64,000 bases of DNA from Cyathus striatus (taxonomy: Eukaryota > Basidiomycota > Agaricomycetes > Agaricales > Nidulariaceae), in assembly GCA_025738555.1 (NCBI GenBank), contig JAOVFP010000005.1, positions 1,364,001 through 1,428,000 on the forward strand. The letters run 5' to 3'. A program made the position numbers and the translations under genes. This document shows, piece by piece, positions 45,770-56,579 of this stretch; position 1 is the stretch's first letter, and each line of letters begins with the position of its first letter. The notes under the pieces were generated by a model. The model was not told the origin of the DNA. It saw only the letters and a list, made by a program, of their open reading frames with translations, and did no database searches.

Positions 45770-46146
45770 AAATCTGTAAGGAATCTGCATGGAATCTGTG
45801 AAGACATTATTACCACTTAAAAATACTTAAATTCCACATGAATCTGTGCAGAATCTGTGCAGAATCCATACAGAATTTCTACATTTATACAGATCAGTAC
45901 AGATTCTGCACAAGAATTCTTCACAAAATCTGTAAGGAATCTGCATGGAATTTGTGAAGACATTATTACTACTTAAAAATACTTAAATTCCACATGAATC
46001 TGTGCAGAATCCATACAGAATTTTTACATTTATACAGACTAGTACAGATTCTGCACAGATCTGCACAGATTCCACGTGGATCCGCACAGATTCTGCACAG
46101 ATCTGTGCAGATCCTCACAGACTCCTTGGGGGAGTGTAAATTACTG
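45770..46146. repeat. CTGTGCAGAATC subterminal array of element C
   Basis: Many AATCTGTGCAGAATC words with spacing near 12 bp, plus a ~130-bp duplicated block (about 45760 and 45905). It ends at the KDZ terminus. The same word fills the 49166-50123 element. Confidence 0.85.
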
Positions 46147-46154
46147 CATCATTG

Positions 46155-46395
46155 GGACAAAGTGCTTAAATTTATATCTAACTACCCCAACATGGAGGAG
46201 TGGTTGAATAGTGCAACTCCACCTGATAATAAGGCAACTCATGAGTTATAGGGATTGGAGAAGACTGCAGAATTCACTAGGGAAGACTTGGAAAACTGGA
46301 TTAAGAAAAAGAAAGGTAAGGTATTAGTGCTGGAAAGGGAAAGCAGAAAGCAGAGGGGGGAAAGAGTAAGAAGAGATCTGGTATAAAGAATACGT
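46155..46395 (+). pseudogene. KDZ accessory gene D1, C-terminal remnant
   Basis: WDKVLKFISNYPNMEEWL matches LFPKLSNYPLLLEWMK of C1 and LPKYPKMELWFEG of B1. It continues in frame after a TAG at 46249-46251 into TREDLENWIKKKKGK. The upstream part is absent because element C is inserted at 46146. Confidence 0.65.
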
Positions 46396-46550
46396 AAGTA
46401 AAGTTGTGAAAGATAGCAATTTTTGCTTTTAAATTTGTATCCAATGTACTTTTAGTTTTCTGTATACTTGTGTATGGCTACTTCAAATCTATTATGCAAT
46501 AGTGATGCAGTATTACTGGTTGATTGCATTTGCATATTTACTTATGGCTT

Positions 46551-47311
46551 ATGGTATTGGACCTGAACAAGAATTTTCCTATGCTGAAGTTTGCAAAATT
46601 TAGTTCATTCATTCAAGAAACATTTGGTTCAAAAATAAGCCTATCAACTGTTTTATTTCTGCTATTTACATTAACAAAAAATGTTGAGTTGCTAAATCTG
46701 CATGCAAGGCAGCAGCATTGTGAAGGAAATGACAAAAGAAGAACTCAAATCTCAAGTTGGATGAATGTTTTAGCAATTACTGTTCAAACTGCTCTTGGTG
46801 ATAAAACAAAGTATTTATTTTCAGAAAATCAGATTCCAACCATGGTTAATGATGATGAAATAATTTCTGAAATTGCAATTAAGCTAGATAAATTTGCAAA
46901 AATTTTAAAACTGCATCTTTATAATGATGGATTTATCCAGGAACTTGGCTCTATTTCTGAGAAAAAAATTACCCCTGTATCTCTTATATGCCCAACATCT
47001 ATGTGATGTGTTACAGTATCATGTGAAGATCATTCATTAAGACAAAATTCAAAATATTCTGATATTCCTAAAGTTACTTTAATTGAAGGAACAAAATTGT
47101 ACTACAACACATATATATTAACTGGTCATTGTTCAAATTGTAATACAATTTACTATGCAGATCATAAGCATATTAATATTAACAGTCAAGAGCCCCAGAC
47201 AGAATATTTGAATAATGCATGCTATGTTAAAATTGGGACACATTTATGGGTAGATTGTGTATTCTCAAAAGCAGTTATGAATGCCACATATAGTTTTCAT
47301 GCATCTACTGC
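46551..47311 (+). pseudogene. KDZ transposase gene D2, part 1
   Basis: N-terminal block (FAKFSSFIQETFGSKISLST), TQISSWMNVLAI and KLDKFAKILKL, then the CxC5 cluster with CSNCNTIYYADH, NACYVKIGTHLWVD and FHAST. An in-frame TGA lies at 47004-47006. The reading breaks at 47311, where a chromovirus is inserted (duplication ACTGC), and resumes at 53941. Confidence 0.85.
47307..47311. repeat. 5-bp duplication ACTGC, left
   Basis: Target duplication of the LTR retrotransposon. The partner is at 53936-53940, in the middle of the Thr-Ala-Ala codons of the KDZ gene. Confidence 0.85.
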
Positions 47312-47411
47312 TGTAGAGGTCATAATCCTCTATGGCTTACAATCCCACCAGGTACACTAAACCAAGTCTATTGATGTGTATATGTTTAGTGGGAGTAAGT
47401 CCCTTTGTACA
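47312..47411 (-). repeat. LTR of chromovirus, truncated
   Basis: It matches 53733-53832 nearly base for base (GTAGAGGTCATAATCCTCTA, then GTGGGAGTAAGTCCCTTTG) and stops at TTTGTACA, where foldback F2 begins. Confidence 0.9.
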
Positions 47412-48060
47412 AGGGGTGCCAGCCATTTTGATCATATAACAGCAGTGTTATATAATTGCCCCAATCCTGCATATCATGTTTATCATGCACGTCACGTTAG
47501 TCACATATATTCCCACGTGTCACGTTCGTCTCGCGCGTCACAATTGTCATATATATTCCCACGCTTCACGTTAGTCACACACATCACATTTTCCTCACGC
47601 GTCACAATTGTCACACATATTCCCGCGCTTCACATATTTCCCACACATCACATATTTCACGCACGTCACGTTTGTGACATTCTTTCGTGTGTCACATTTG
47701 TCACATACATTCTCATGTGTCACAATTGTCACATATATTCCTGCACTTCATATTTGTCATGCATGTCACAATTGTTACATATATTCCCGCGTGTCACGTT
47801 CGTCTCGCGCGTCACAGTTGTCACATACATTCCCGCGCTTCATGTTAGTCACGCACGTCACATTCGTCACACTTTTAGCGCTCGTCACACTTTTCACATT
47901 CTTACATTTGTCATGCTTTGAAATCTTGTCTATCTTGGGTATTAATCTTTTGATTCACAGTACATGTCCTATGTGTGTCATTACATTTCTCACAGCATTA
48001 CATTTGTTATGCTTTGTAAGTATAACACTTGTCATGCTCTTAGTATAGGTGGTAAATTGA

Positions 48061-49157
48061 AAACTATATTAATGGATGGATACTCAGCAATAGTATGTGC
48101 ATGGACCACTTCCTGATGCTGTCTGAGTTGTTACCTGATTCATTCTGCCTGTAGTCATATGCTTACCACAAAGATTAAGCTATGCATATACATGGATAAG
48201 CAACATTTATCAGAGACATCAACACATACAGCAGTATAGAAGTGAACCTGATTGTCATGGAAGAAGTTTCTGGGTTGAAGGAAATTCTAAGACAAAGAAT
48301 TTGTGAGTTGATAGCACATCCATATATCCACAGGTACTAGCAAGGGAAAGTCACCTCTATTTTATGAACATAATGTACTGTACTTAAATATGTACAGAAC
48401 AATGGTAGTGAGCTGAGTATCAAAAAGAGAAATAAGCCCAATTCTATGGTACAGGCAATCTGCCTGCTCTACATTGTGACACAATATCAGTAAGAGTGGA
48501 GATAGTTTACATTACCTCTCTGTATCAATAAAGCAAACTGTCATGTAGTTATATAGAGTAAGCAGATATGCAACTCAATAATATGTATTGAAGATATCAA
48601 TATAACCAATAGTGATACAAGAATCATGATCATCTAATAACTGAGATGTGTAAGTTTGATGTGATGTAGAGTTACATAGTTCAATACCATTATATCATAT
48701 CTCTAGTCTTGATTGTAAAATGCCAATGAACTTACATACACACTACATTTTTCATTCTAGTTGCTTCTTACTGTTTGACTTCCATAATTTACTAATTGTA
48801 ATATCCCATGTTATAACCTTCAATTTAGCAAGAACATATTCATTTCCTTGCTTTAATAATTGATTCTGCAGTTTTGGATACTTCTGTTCTGTAATGTGAA
48901 CAATGATATAGATATACAGGTAACCAGACACACATAACTGGCTCAAGTGGTTATGTCTTATGAAAGATAAATAAAGTTGAAATATTCTACATGTCATAAT
49001 AAGTTCCAGAAATCTTTTTATCTTATGAAATATGCACAAAATGTGACAAATGAGATGTATATTGAGAACATGACAAACTTGACATGTGACTTGCATCAAA
49101 AACATAATGCAAATGAAAACCATGATAGGGTAATAGTGGATAACAAGTGATATGCTG
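48061..49157. other. F2 central spacer, no gene seen
   Basis: AT-rich sequence. The ORF at 48752-49291 (minus) is not recognisable. CCTGCTCTACA at about 48455 resembles the end of the 270-bp element at 18609. ATAAGTTGAAGATATC-like sequence is shared with F0 and F1 spacers. Confidence 0.45.
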
Positions 49158-49165
49158 AGTATTCC

Positions 49166-50123
49166 AAGCTCTTTACACTTAGCCTGGTGTTCTGTACAGA
49201 TCTGTGCAGAATCCGTATGGAATTTTCGGAGTCTGTGCAGAATCTGCACAGATTTGGCAGAGGTTTTTTTGGGTCTGTGCAGATTCCACACAGAATCAAA
49301 AATTCTGTGCAGATTATGCAGAATTCCACATTACAGACCTGAAAAATTCTGTACAGAATCTTATTATACTTATTTTCTTATGGAAAATTAGAATAGAAAA
49401 TTGTGTGACACTAAGCATTAAGTGTGACACTGTGCATAAAGCGTGACATTATGCATAAAGCGTGACACTATGCATAAAGCGTGACACTATGCATTGAGTG
49501 TCATACTAAGCATTAAGCATGACACTAAGCATTGAGCATGACACTAAGTGATGAGCATGACATATGACACTGCATTAAGTGTGACACTAAGGGTTGAGTG
49601 TGACACTATGCATTAAGCGTGACACTAAGCGTTGAGCGTGACATGTGACACTGTGCATTAAGCGTGACACTATGCATTAAGTGTGACACTATGCATTGAG
49701 TGTGTTACTATACATTAAGCATGACACTATGCATTGAGCATGATACTATATATTGAGTGCGTCACAGATTTCATGTAGTGTCAAACTTTTCACCTAGGGT
49801 TACACTTGACACCTGTGACAATGATTTCACATAGTGTCACAGATCCTGGCAGCAGTGGAGACAAGATGGTGGTAGGAATGACATGAGATTATGAATTAAC
49901 AGTTTTAATAGTGTTCATTGTGATTTGAGACAGGAAAATTAAGGTATTAAACAGATCTTACAGATTTTGCATAAATCCACACAGAATCCATGCAGAATAT
50001 GTATGGAATCTGTACAGAATAATCACCTCTAATAATAATAATAGCCACTATATAAATTCTGTATGGTATCCTCAAGGATCTGTATGGATCCATACAGACC
50101 TCCTGGGGGAGTGTAAATTACTG
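49166..50123. mobile_element. 958-bp KDZ-type element
   Basis: The ends AAGCTCTTTACACTTA and GGAGTGTAAATTACTG (inverse CAGTAATTTACACTCC) are flanked by a perfect 8-bp duplication AGTATTCC (49158-49165 and 50124-50131). It contains CTGTGCAGAATC words at both ends and an inner array of GTGTGACACTATGCATTAAG. It is a non-autonomous relative of element C. Confidence 0.88.
49388..49790. repeat. GTGACACTATGCATTAAGC array
   Basis: About 18 copies of a ~20-bp word, GTGACACTATGCATTAAGC, with C/T variation (AAGCGTG/AAGTGTG), inside the 958-bp element. Confidence 0.85.
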
Positions 50124-50362
50124 AGTATTCCCCACTTCACATTGTTTCAAATTTAGATATGTTGTCAATATCAAAGGCCAAATTAGATTACTGAGCTGTG
50201 AAAATTGTGGCTAATATAACATGTGAAAAGAGCATGATGAGTGACACACATAGGACATGTACTGTGAATCAAAAGATTAATACCCAAGATAGACAAGATT
50301 TCAAAGCATGACAAATGTAAGAATGTGAAAAGTGTGACGAGTGTGGCGCGCGTGACACACAT

Positions 50363-50580
50363 GAAAAGCGTGACGCGCGTGAAAAGCGTGACGCGCGTGA
50401 AAAGCGTGACGCGCGTGAAAAGCGTGACGCGCGTGAAAAGCGTGACGCGCGTGAAAAGCGTGACGCGCGTGAAAAGCGTGACGCGCGTGAAAAGCGTGAC
50501 GCGCGTGAAAAGCGTGACGCGCGTGAAAAGCGTGACGCGCGTGAAAAGCGTGACGCGCGTGAAAAGCGTGACGCGCGTGA
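50363..50580. repeat. 18-bp tandem array, ~12 copies
   Basis: The unit AAAAGCGTGACGCGCGTG is repeated without visible variation in the right arm of F2. The left arm lacks it. It retains all CpGs, implying recent expansion. Confidence 0.95.
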
Positions 50581-50959
50581 CTAACATGAAGCGCGGGAAT
50601 GTATGTGACAACTGTGACGCGCGAGACGAACGTGACACGCGGGAATATATGTAACAATTGTGACGCGCGTGACAAATATGAAGCGCGGGAATATATGTGA
50701 CAATTGTGACACGTGAGAATGTATGTGACAAATGTGACACGCGAAAGAATGTCACAAACGTGACGTGCGTGAAATATGTGACGTGTGGGAAATATGTGAG
50801 GCGTGGGAATATGTGTGACAATCGTGATGCGTGAGGAAAATGTGACATGCATGACCTTGCCTATTCCCCCCTTCTCCAGAACTCATTGGCAGGTTCTCTT
50901 CATAGTGTTCCTCCTGGTGGGTTAACCCACTGTTACAACATTGGGAGCTGGTGCTCCTG

Positions 50960-51570
50960 GTGAAAGAGTTCCTGCAGGGTCAGTTGTTGTTGTTGGGCAT
51001 GATTGTTGCTGTGCTTATTCATGGTGGTGGGGTGGATTGGTGTTTCCTCACATTAGTATCATGTTCATGTTTTCATTTGGTTTCAAGCTCCAACACGGTC
51101 ACGAGATTTGTGTGCTTGAATTCCATCCATTGGTGTCAACTGCATTTCATTGTTTTGGGGAGGGCTTGAGGCCATTGTACACCCTGGAGTTCCAGGTATT
51201 GGTCAAGTGCCTCCAGGTCTTTACACTCGTGCATGGGTTCCCATGTCAGGTCCCCCAGACTCCATTTCACCTGGAATTCCAGGTCATTCTTATTTGTTCG
51301 TCAGTGATTGACAATTTTGTCTACAAACCATTCATGGTCTCTATCCATGCCAAAGTCATAGGGTTCAGGCCAGGTTCTGTTGGGGAAGAGTGTATCATCC
51401 AATGCCAGGAAGGGTTTTAATAGTTTGATGTGAAATGTAGGGAATATTCTGTGTTTCATGAGGGCTGAGGGAAGTTCTAGTGTATAGGTCGAGGTCTCAG
51501 GGAATGCTTTGAGGACATGGTATGGGCCTATGTATTTTGGTGTTGCAGTTGATGCACCGAATTTGTGGTT
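50960..51570 (-). pseudogene. integrase C-terminus with chromodomain
   Basis: The minus strand from about 51570 gives ATPKYIGPYHVLKAFPE and LPSALMKHRIFPTFHIKLLKPF, the GPY/F module of Ty3/gypsy integrase, then a spacer and HEWFVDKIVNH. After a TGA at 51301-51303, FQVKWSLGDLTWEPMHE follows, a chromodomain with its aromatic residues. The stop sits at a likely Arg codon. Chromodomains of chromoviruses direct insertion to marked chromatin. The frame opens directly into unrelated DNA upstream. Confidence 0.85.
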
Positions 51571-52430
51571 TGTATTTAAATAAGACTAATATATTATGTA
51601 ATACTTAAATAATCATCGCAAACCACAGGCTTTAAGTTCAAGGGAGAGATAACACAGATAATGTATAAACTAGTATAAAGGAAGTAAACTATAGATTTCA
51701 AAACCTTTCTAATATAAAATTACTCAGTTCAAGTACTATTCAGATTTGTTTCTATTCCAATTTATTACACTCCTAGAGTAGAAGATCCCTAGGATTTCTC
51801 CTGGAATTGCTTGCTTTTCCTCCTCCTCCCTGTCCTCCTTATATATCTTTTACAAATAAAACTGTACAGTACATATATATGGAAAGGAACTACTCTAGAC
51901 TACTTTATATGACAACATAATGTTGTTTCCAACATATTGACCATGCAGGAGCAACAATACATGTGGAATTCCATGTGGTAGATCAAACAGCAGGATAATT
52001 TCGGAGTACAAGTACAAAGTCACATGACTTGCTCCGGGCTGCGATTACCACAGTAACTGGTTCGGAGATAACGGTTCTAACACCTCGTGTTTGATCACGT
52101 GACAAGAACACATGTAACATGTTCCCTTAGGTTTAATCAAATACTGGGTGCTTGTACATAGTCTTTTGGACACTAGTAATTAGATAACACACATCTAGTT
52201 GTATTTCCTTTAGTATATATCAATAGATATTTCTGCTGGCAGTGCAGGACTCAACCTCAGCTCTCAGATGTCCCATTCCCTTAATAATGTATTCAGAATA
52301 GAACACTTTGATTGGCAACTCGGGACTCACCCCAACCCTTGTACTCGTGATGTGCATTACTAACACTGAGTTCTAATATTATATGACAAATAGGGAGATT
52401 TAACCACTAAATAGTTTTAAGGTGTATCAC
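51571..52430. other. unidentified DNA replacing the pol core
   Basis: 860 bp of AT-rich sequence with no ORF. TGTATTTAAATAAG and GTGTATCACA at its edges could be LTR ends, but no target duplication matches (TGGTT against GTTTC). Confidence 0.4.
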
Positions 52431-52449
52431 AGTTTCCTCTGGCTTGTTT

Positions 52450-53576
52450 AGATCTTCCAGCTCAGGTTCATATTCTGTAATAGGTTGTAGTTGGTGGACC
52501 TTGCGATTGTGCCCTATGATGGTGGTAGGTTGTTGGGTGGGTATTCCACCAAGTCAAGGTCTCATTGCTTCAGTTCAGGTTTGGGCCATGGTTGCGTCTC
52601 TTGGCAATGTGACCTTACCAGGTTGTGTTACCCTGTCTATGTCTACTGGGTCAGGGCCATTGAACAGGATGCCCTGTTCCTCAATATTGGTAACTCCGTG
52701 GACACTGATATCCTCATTCCTCATACATTGGAGTTCTAGCCGGTCACTCCACTGTAGTGCTCTAGGGATCCAGGTGTTTGAGTGGACACAGTTTGGCCTT
52801 ATTGTGATATTTTGTGGTAAGAAGCTCATTCCTTGAGCCAGGTTTCCTGGCATAGATGATGTCTCCAGTGGGTGGAAGCTTAGAGCTTCCATTATAACAA
52901 CATTAGCTGTCCTTTGCCTCAGGTGTAGTTCACCCTCCATCATTATCAATGCAGACTCCTGCTTAGGTTTGATGAATGGGTTTGTGATCTCTATTTTGCT
53001 GGCAGTTATTTGGGACATAGGTGTTTCAGGTCTTGATGTGGTTTTCCATTGTTGAGCACCATGGTAGGCCTGTGTGAGTTTGCCCATTAGTGCCATTGTT
53101 GCTTCTACAAACCTTGGTTCATCCGGGTTGACTTTCATGTCACTTTGAGTGACCATTGATGAAACTCGTCAGACCGCTGTGTGGAACATTGCTTCCAATT
53201 TCTGGGCACTGATGTCAGGGTGGAGTTGCTTGAATGAAGTCATTCTGCTATTGAGGTTATCCTCAATTTCCACTTCATATTCCTCCAGTAGTTGCTTGCC
53301 CTGTGTCCATCCATAAGTTGGTGCAGGGTTGTGTGCTTGTAGTTCTTGAGCTAGGCTCCAGGTGTTGTTCTGAGGGGGATCATTGTCCCTTCCTCTATAC
53401 TCACTCACTCTCTGTTGTCCAGATCCTGAGTTCAGTTTTTCATGTATTACATTAGAGGCCTGAGCCTCATCATCCTTTCTGCTGGGTTGTCCAGCTGGCG
53501 GGGGGTTGTGTGGTGCCTCCCCTTGCCATGGTGATGGTTTGGAAGCAGGGGGTGTGTGCGACATCATGGGGTTCAC
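52450..53576 (-). pseudogene. gag-like region of the chromovirus
   Basis: Two overlapping minus frames. The first (53576-53169) starts MNPMMSHTPPASKPSPW and is Pro/Gln-rich with a helical SFKQLHPDISAQKLEAMF end. The second (53156-52575) includes KVNPDEPRFVEATMALMGKL, ILFNGPDPVDIDRVTQ and then stops; frame-shifted sequence reaches 52450. Position after the LTR and composition fit gag to early pol, but no zinc knuckle or protease DSG motif was found. Confidence 0.5.
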
Positions 53577-53732
53577 TTTGTTCTAGATTTGGAAATTCCA
53601 TGATGTTCTGTGTGGAAGTGGGATTGCCATTGTAGGAAGGTTCCTGATGGTGATTGGCACACAGTCCATACTGGCTGTGTCAGTGTTGGTGGCAAAGTAT
53701 AGGCTTTGAAATAGCTAGGCAGTGTAAAAAAG

Positions 53733-53935
53733 TGTAGAGGTCATAATCCTCTATGACTTACAATCCCACCAGGTACACTAGACCAAGTCTATTGATGTGT
53801 ATATGTTTAGTGGGAGTAAGTCCCTTTGTACATGTGTGTGCATTTATGTTTAAGTACTCTGATTGTTTGCCTCCAAGGTGTAAGGCAAACAATGATCATG
53901 TAAACTATGTATTGTAAACAGGCACATCCCTTACA
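53733..53935 (-). repeat. LTR of chromovirus, complete
   Basis: 203 bp, ends TGTAGAGG and CCTTACA (TG..CA on either strand), next to duplication ACTGC at 53936-53940. For the minus-strand genes this is the 5' LTR. Confidence 0.85.
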
Positions 53936-53940
53936 ACTGC

Positions 53941-54323
53941 TGCTTATGCAGAGTTCTGGACAAATAGCTATGGTGATAATAATGAATTAAGTCACTGAGA
54001 AGTTTGGGATGTATTTATGGAAGAATCAATTCACAATGTGAGCACAGCATCCAATAAACAATCAATTTGTGGTTCATGATGGTCTATCCACTAAAGATGT
54101 TACTATAAAAGCATATGAATATCTTAGAGAGAGTGGAAGAATAAATCTGGCTTCAAACCACCACTGTGCAGAGTGTACTCAACCACATAAATCAGCTGCA
54201 GATACTATGAATAATATAAACAATAATGCAGCATCTGAAATAGCTTCTCCAGTGATACACATGTACAAGAATACAATGTACCCAATTTTAAAAACTTCAA
54301 ATCTCAATTTCAAGATACCAGTA
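53941..54323 (+). pseudogene. KDZ transposase gene D2, part 2
   Basis: It resumes with AYAEFWTNSYGDNNELSH, a TGA at 53996-53998 where the other copies have Arg (HRQ), then EVWDVFMEESIH. After a frame change near 54060 come HDGLSTKDVTIKAYEYL and HHCAECTQPHKSAADT. It is interrupted at 54323 by a solo LTR. Confidence 0.85.
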
Positions 54324-55402
54324 TGAAACGGCATTGAGTGGGGACACCACAGGGAGGGGTGGAGTTCCCACACCACCTCCCATAATACACCAAGGGATTA
54401 ACATAAAATAAAAAACTATTAAAAACATCTAAAAATTCTGCCTCAGTACTGGTTTTTAAACCTTTAAACCAATAAAATAACATATTACTTTACATTTAAA
54501 ATAAGACATTACATTCTGTACAATGAGTACCAACAGCCCCCAGAAATAACAGCATGACAAAGTCAGCATGCAATACAGTGTGGAGAATGACAGAACACAG
54601 ACTCACTAAAATCCCGAGACCCAGACCCAGACCCTAAGACACAAGACACAAGACCAGCAAGTTTGACAATGACAATGACAACAGGACAATGTGGCAATGA
54701 AACAATAAGACAAGTGAGACAGAGAGAGTGTGTGTGTGAGAAAGGGGGAAAGGGAAGCAAGGACAGAAAGACAGTGAGTACCCCAACAGTCAGGAGTTCA
54801 AGCAGAAGCAGAAAACCAACCCAAGAGGCTGAGATAAATGAAATTGATGCATGCAGTTGGCACTGCTGCATTGGCTGATTACCTGATTAGGAAGGTAACC
54901 AATAAGCTGCTCAAATGAGTGTGCATTGCAGAATGGGAGCACACTGGGTTATGCTTACACATGGACCGGGGAAATACCAGAGAACAAATAAGATTTTATT
55001 ACTATGCAATTTGTAAGTAAGTAGTGTAGAAAATGTATATAGTAGGGGAAGAGGGAAGAAATAAGGCAGGAACTGCCAGGCATTCTTCCCTCCCACAGAT
55101 AGGGTGTGTACAGATGAGAATCAGACATATTTACAAGACATTTAGACATTGAGAAATATGTACAGAGTTTATTGTTTGAATTGATATCTGAACACTTTGA
55201 AATCTGAATACCTTGACACATACTGAAAATAGCCCGAGTTTAACTTGTTCTATTTTTAATCTGATCTAAATTTGGACTTGAATATTATTGTGCCCCTTGA
55301 ACTTACTGAATCCACACCTCAGGATATTAAGTTTATAATTATATTTGGAATTGCTATTCTAAGTATTTAATAAACTAACTACTTTCATCACATGACTCAA
55401 CA
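54324..55402. mobile_element. solo LTR, 1079 bp, in gene D2
   Basis: It runs from TGAAACGGCATTGAG to CATGACTCAACA, flanked by CCAGTA (54318-54323 and 55403-55408), a 5-6 bp duplication. Removing it restores the Pro-Val-Lys-Met-Val-Val reading of the KDZ gene. It is distantly related to the 14389-15502 and 61152-62262 repeats (shared CACCTCCCATAA, CTATTCTAAGTATT). Confidence 0.88.
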
Positions 55403-56401
55403 CCAGTAAAAATGGTTGTTATTGATGGTGTTGTAATGCAGTTCACTGTGCAATGGAAGGCTGTTCTGCTAATGTGACCAATCACTGTGGTGGTGTATTC
55501 TGTGGATATCATAATATTCAATATGGAGCAAAGTGTCATGTGAAAGGTTGTACCAGACAGAAGGTTCATGGTACTGAAGCATGTGAAACTCATCAAGAAA
55601 TATGGAATAAACACCATTCAAATTACAGCTCAGCAGGTCTTTCTGGACTAAGACAAGCATTACAACATTGCAATGAGAATTTGTCTTGGCTACCTAGAAT
55701 AAATCATACTAATCAACCACATGATGAAGAACAGAATAATGATGATTTTAATACTCATAGAACATACTTTTCTCCAAACCATTATTACTGTGTAGAGACA
55801 ATTTGTGCTCCATGTAGTGTTGTCATTGCATGGAAAAAAATTTTCAAGTTTGAATCCTCAAGACAGATTTTGGAATTTTTAAATATGGTTTTTCCTGATC
55901 CTGAATTATGACCAGCATATATATGTATTGATAAAGCATGTCTTGTTCTTCATTTCATTTAAACAATGCCATTCATCATATTTGGCTTGATACAAGTCAA
56001 TTTGTTGTTGACAGTTATCACTATACAGACCATAAAGCAGATGATGATCTTTGCTGCACATACTGCAATCCTGCACCTAATGATGGTTCTGCTCCTAATC
56101 TTGTAGTAATTGATCATGATTGTAATGGAAATCCATATTTCAAAAGAGCTTTTAATACACAGGTGAGCTTAAGTACTTTAAGTTGTATTCAATATTAATA
56201 TTATTAAAGGCTTGTGAACAACTCATTGCTTGGCTTGGTGGATTTGAATCAATACTGAAAAGAATAACTGTATCAAAATTTAACTGGTTTTTGCATGCTA
56301 TGTTGTTTTATCACACACAGCATGTATTGAACAAGCAGCAAAAAAGAATGGTAAGGTTGAGTAGGGATTTATTTGAAAATGAAGAGGATGAGTATATGTA
56401 G
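55403..56401 (+). pseudogene. KDZ transposase gene D2, part 3
   Basis: PVKMVVIDGVVMQ opens CxC6 (CAMEGCSANV, GGVFCGYHN, CHVKGCTRQK, TEACETH). The core follows: YYCVETICAPCSVVIAW; a TGA at 55909-55911 where copies A and C have Arg before Pro; ICIDKACLVL; a frame change near 55960; VVDSYHYTDH; NPAPNDGSAPNLVV. A 47-bp intron (56163-56209) leads to ACEQLIAWLGGFESIL, FNWFLHAMLFYHTQ and an acidic end at 56401. All three proposed catalytic acidic residues remain. The other stops and the two insertions mean it is inactive. Confidence 0.88.
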
Positions 56402-56579
56402 GTTGTAAATTGTAAATTGTAGACTATTTTGTGTAGAGCATTAAATGATTAGTTTGGCCTCACTATAATTTATCACATTTTAAGTAAACTTTATTTTATT
56501 CTAAGTATCATAAGGTAAACTTCTGTAATACAAGTGTACTCATGTAAAACTATATGTTAATTGTACTTATCTTTATCAG

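Larger units (their letters stand above)
41070..46146 (+). mobile_element. KDZ element C (5' end missing)
   Basis: Accessory gene C1, then transposase gene C2, then a 12-bp CTGTGCAGAATC array, ending GGAGTGTAAATTACTG at 46146. That end is the inverse of CAGTAATTTACACTCC. On the left it abuts foldback F0 9 bp before the first ATG, so its promoter and left terminus are not visible. The right terminus lies inside the accessory gene of element D. The expected duplication is CATCATTG (46147-46154); its partner was not found. Confidence 0.75.
47412..50860. mobile_element. foldback element F2
   Basis: The left terminus AGGGGTGCCAGCCATTTTGATC parallels F1 (GGGGTGTTAGCCATTTGGATC). The left arm (47412 to about 48060) and right arm (about 50130-50860) are inverted copies built of GTCACRTTYGTCACA words with TATTCCCGCGCTTCA spacers. 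F2 lacks the outer TGATCA array that F0 and F1 have. A 958-bp KDZ-type element is nested in it. The right outer end is not clear at about 50860. Confidence 0.8.
47312..53935 (-). mobile_element. Ty3/gypsy chromovirus, gutted
   Basis: The intact LTR (53733-53935, 203 bp) matches the truncated one (47312-47411) closely, ends TGTAGAGG and CCCTTACA, and is flanked by ACTGC on both sides. The genes run on the minus strand: gag-like ORFs (53576-52575), then the integrase C-terminus with chromodomain (51560-50960). Protease, reverse transcriptase, RNase H and the integrase core are missing or replaced by unrelated DNA at 51571-52430. Foldback F2 has cut the left LTR. Confidence 0.85.

Noticed and set aside
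50301..50852. 221-codon ORF with FTRVTL repeats
   Set aside because: Product of the 18-bp tandem array, which is divisible by three and so stays open in several frames.
51571..52430. Solo LTR inside the chromovirus
   Set aside because: TG and CA ends can be picked, but the 5-bp flanks differ and no other copy is in the window.
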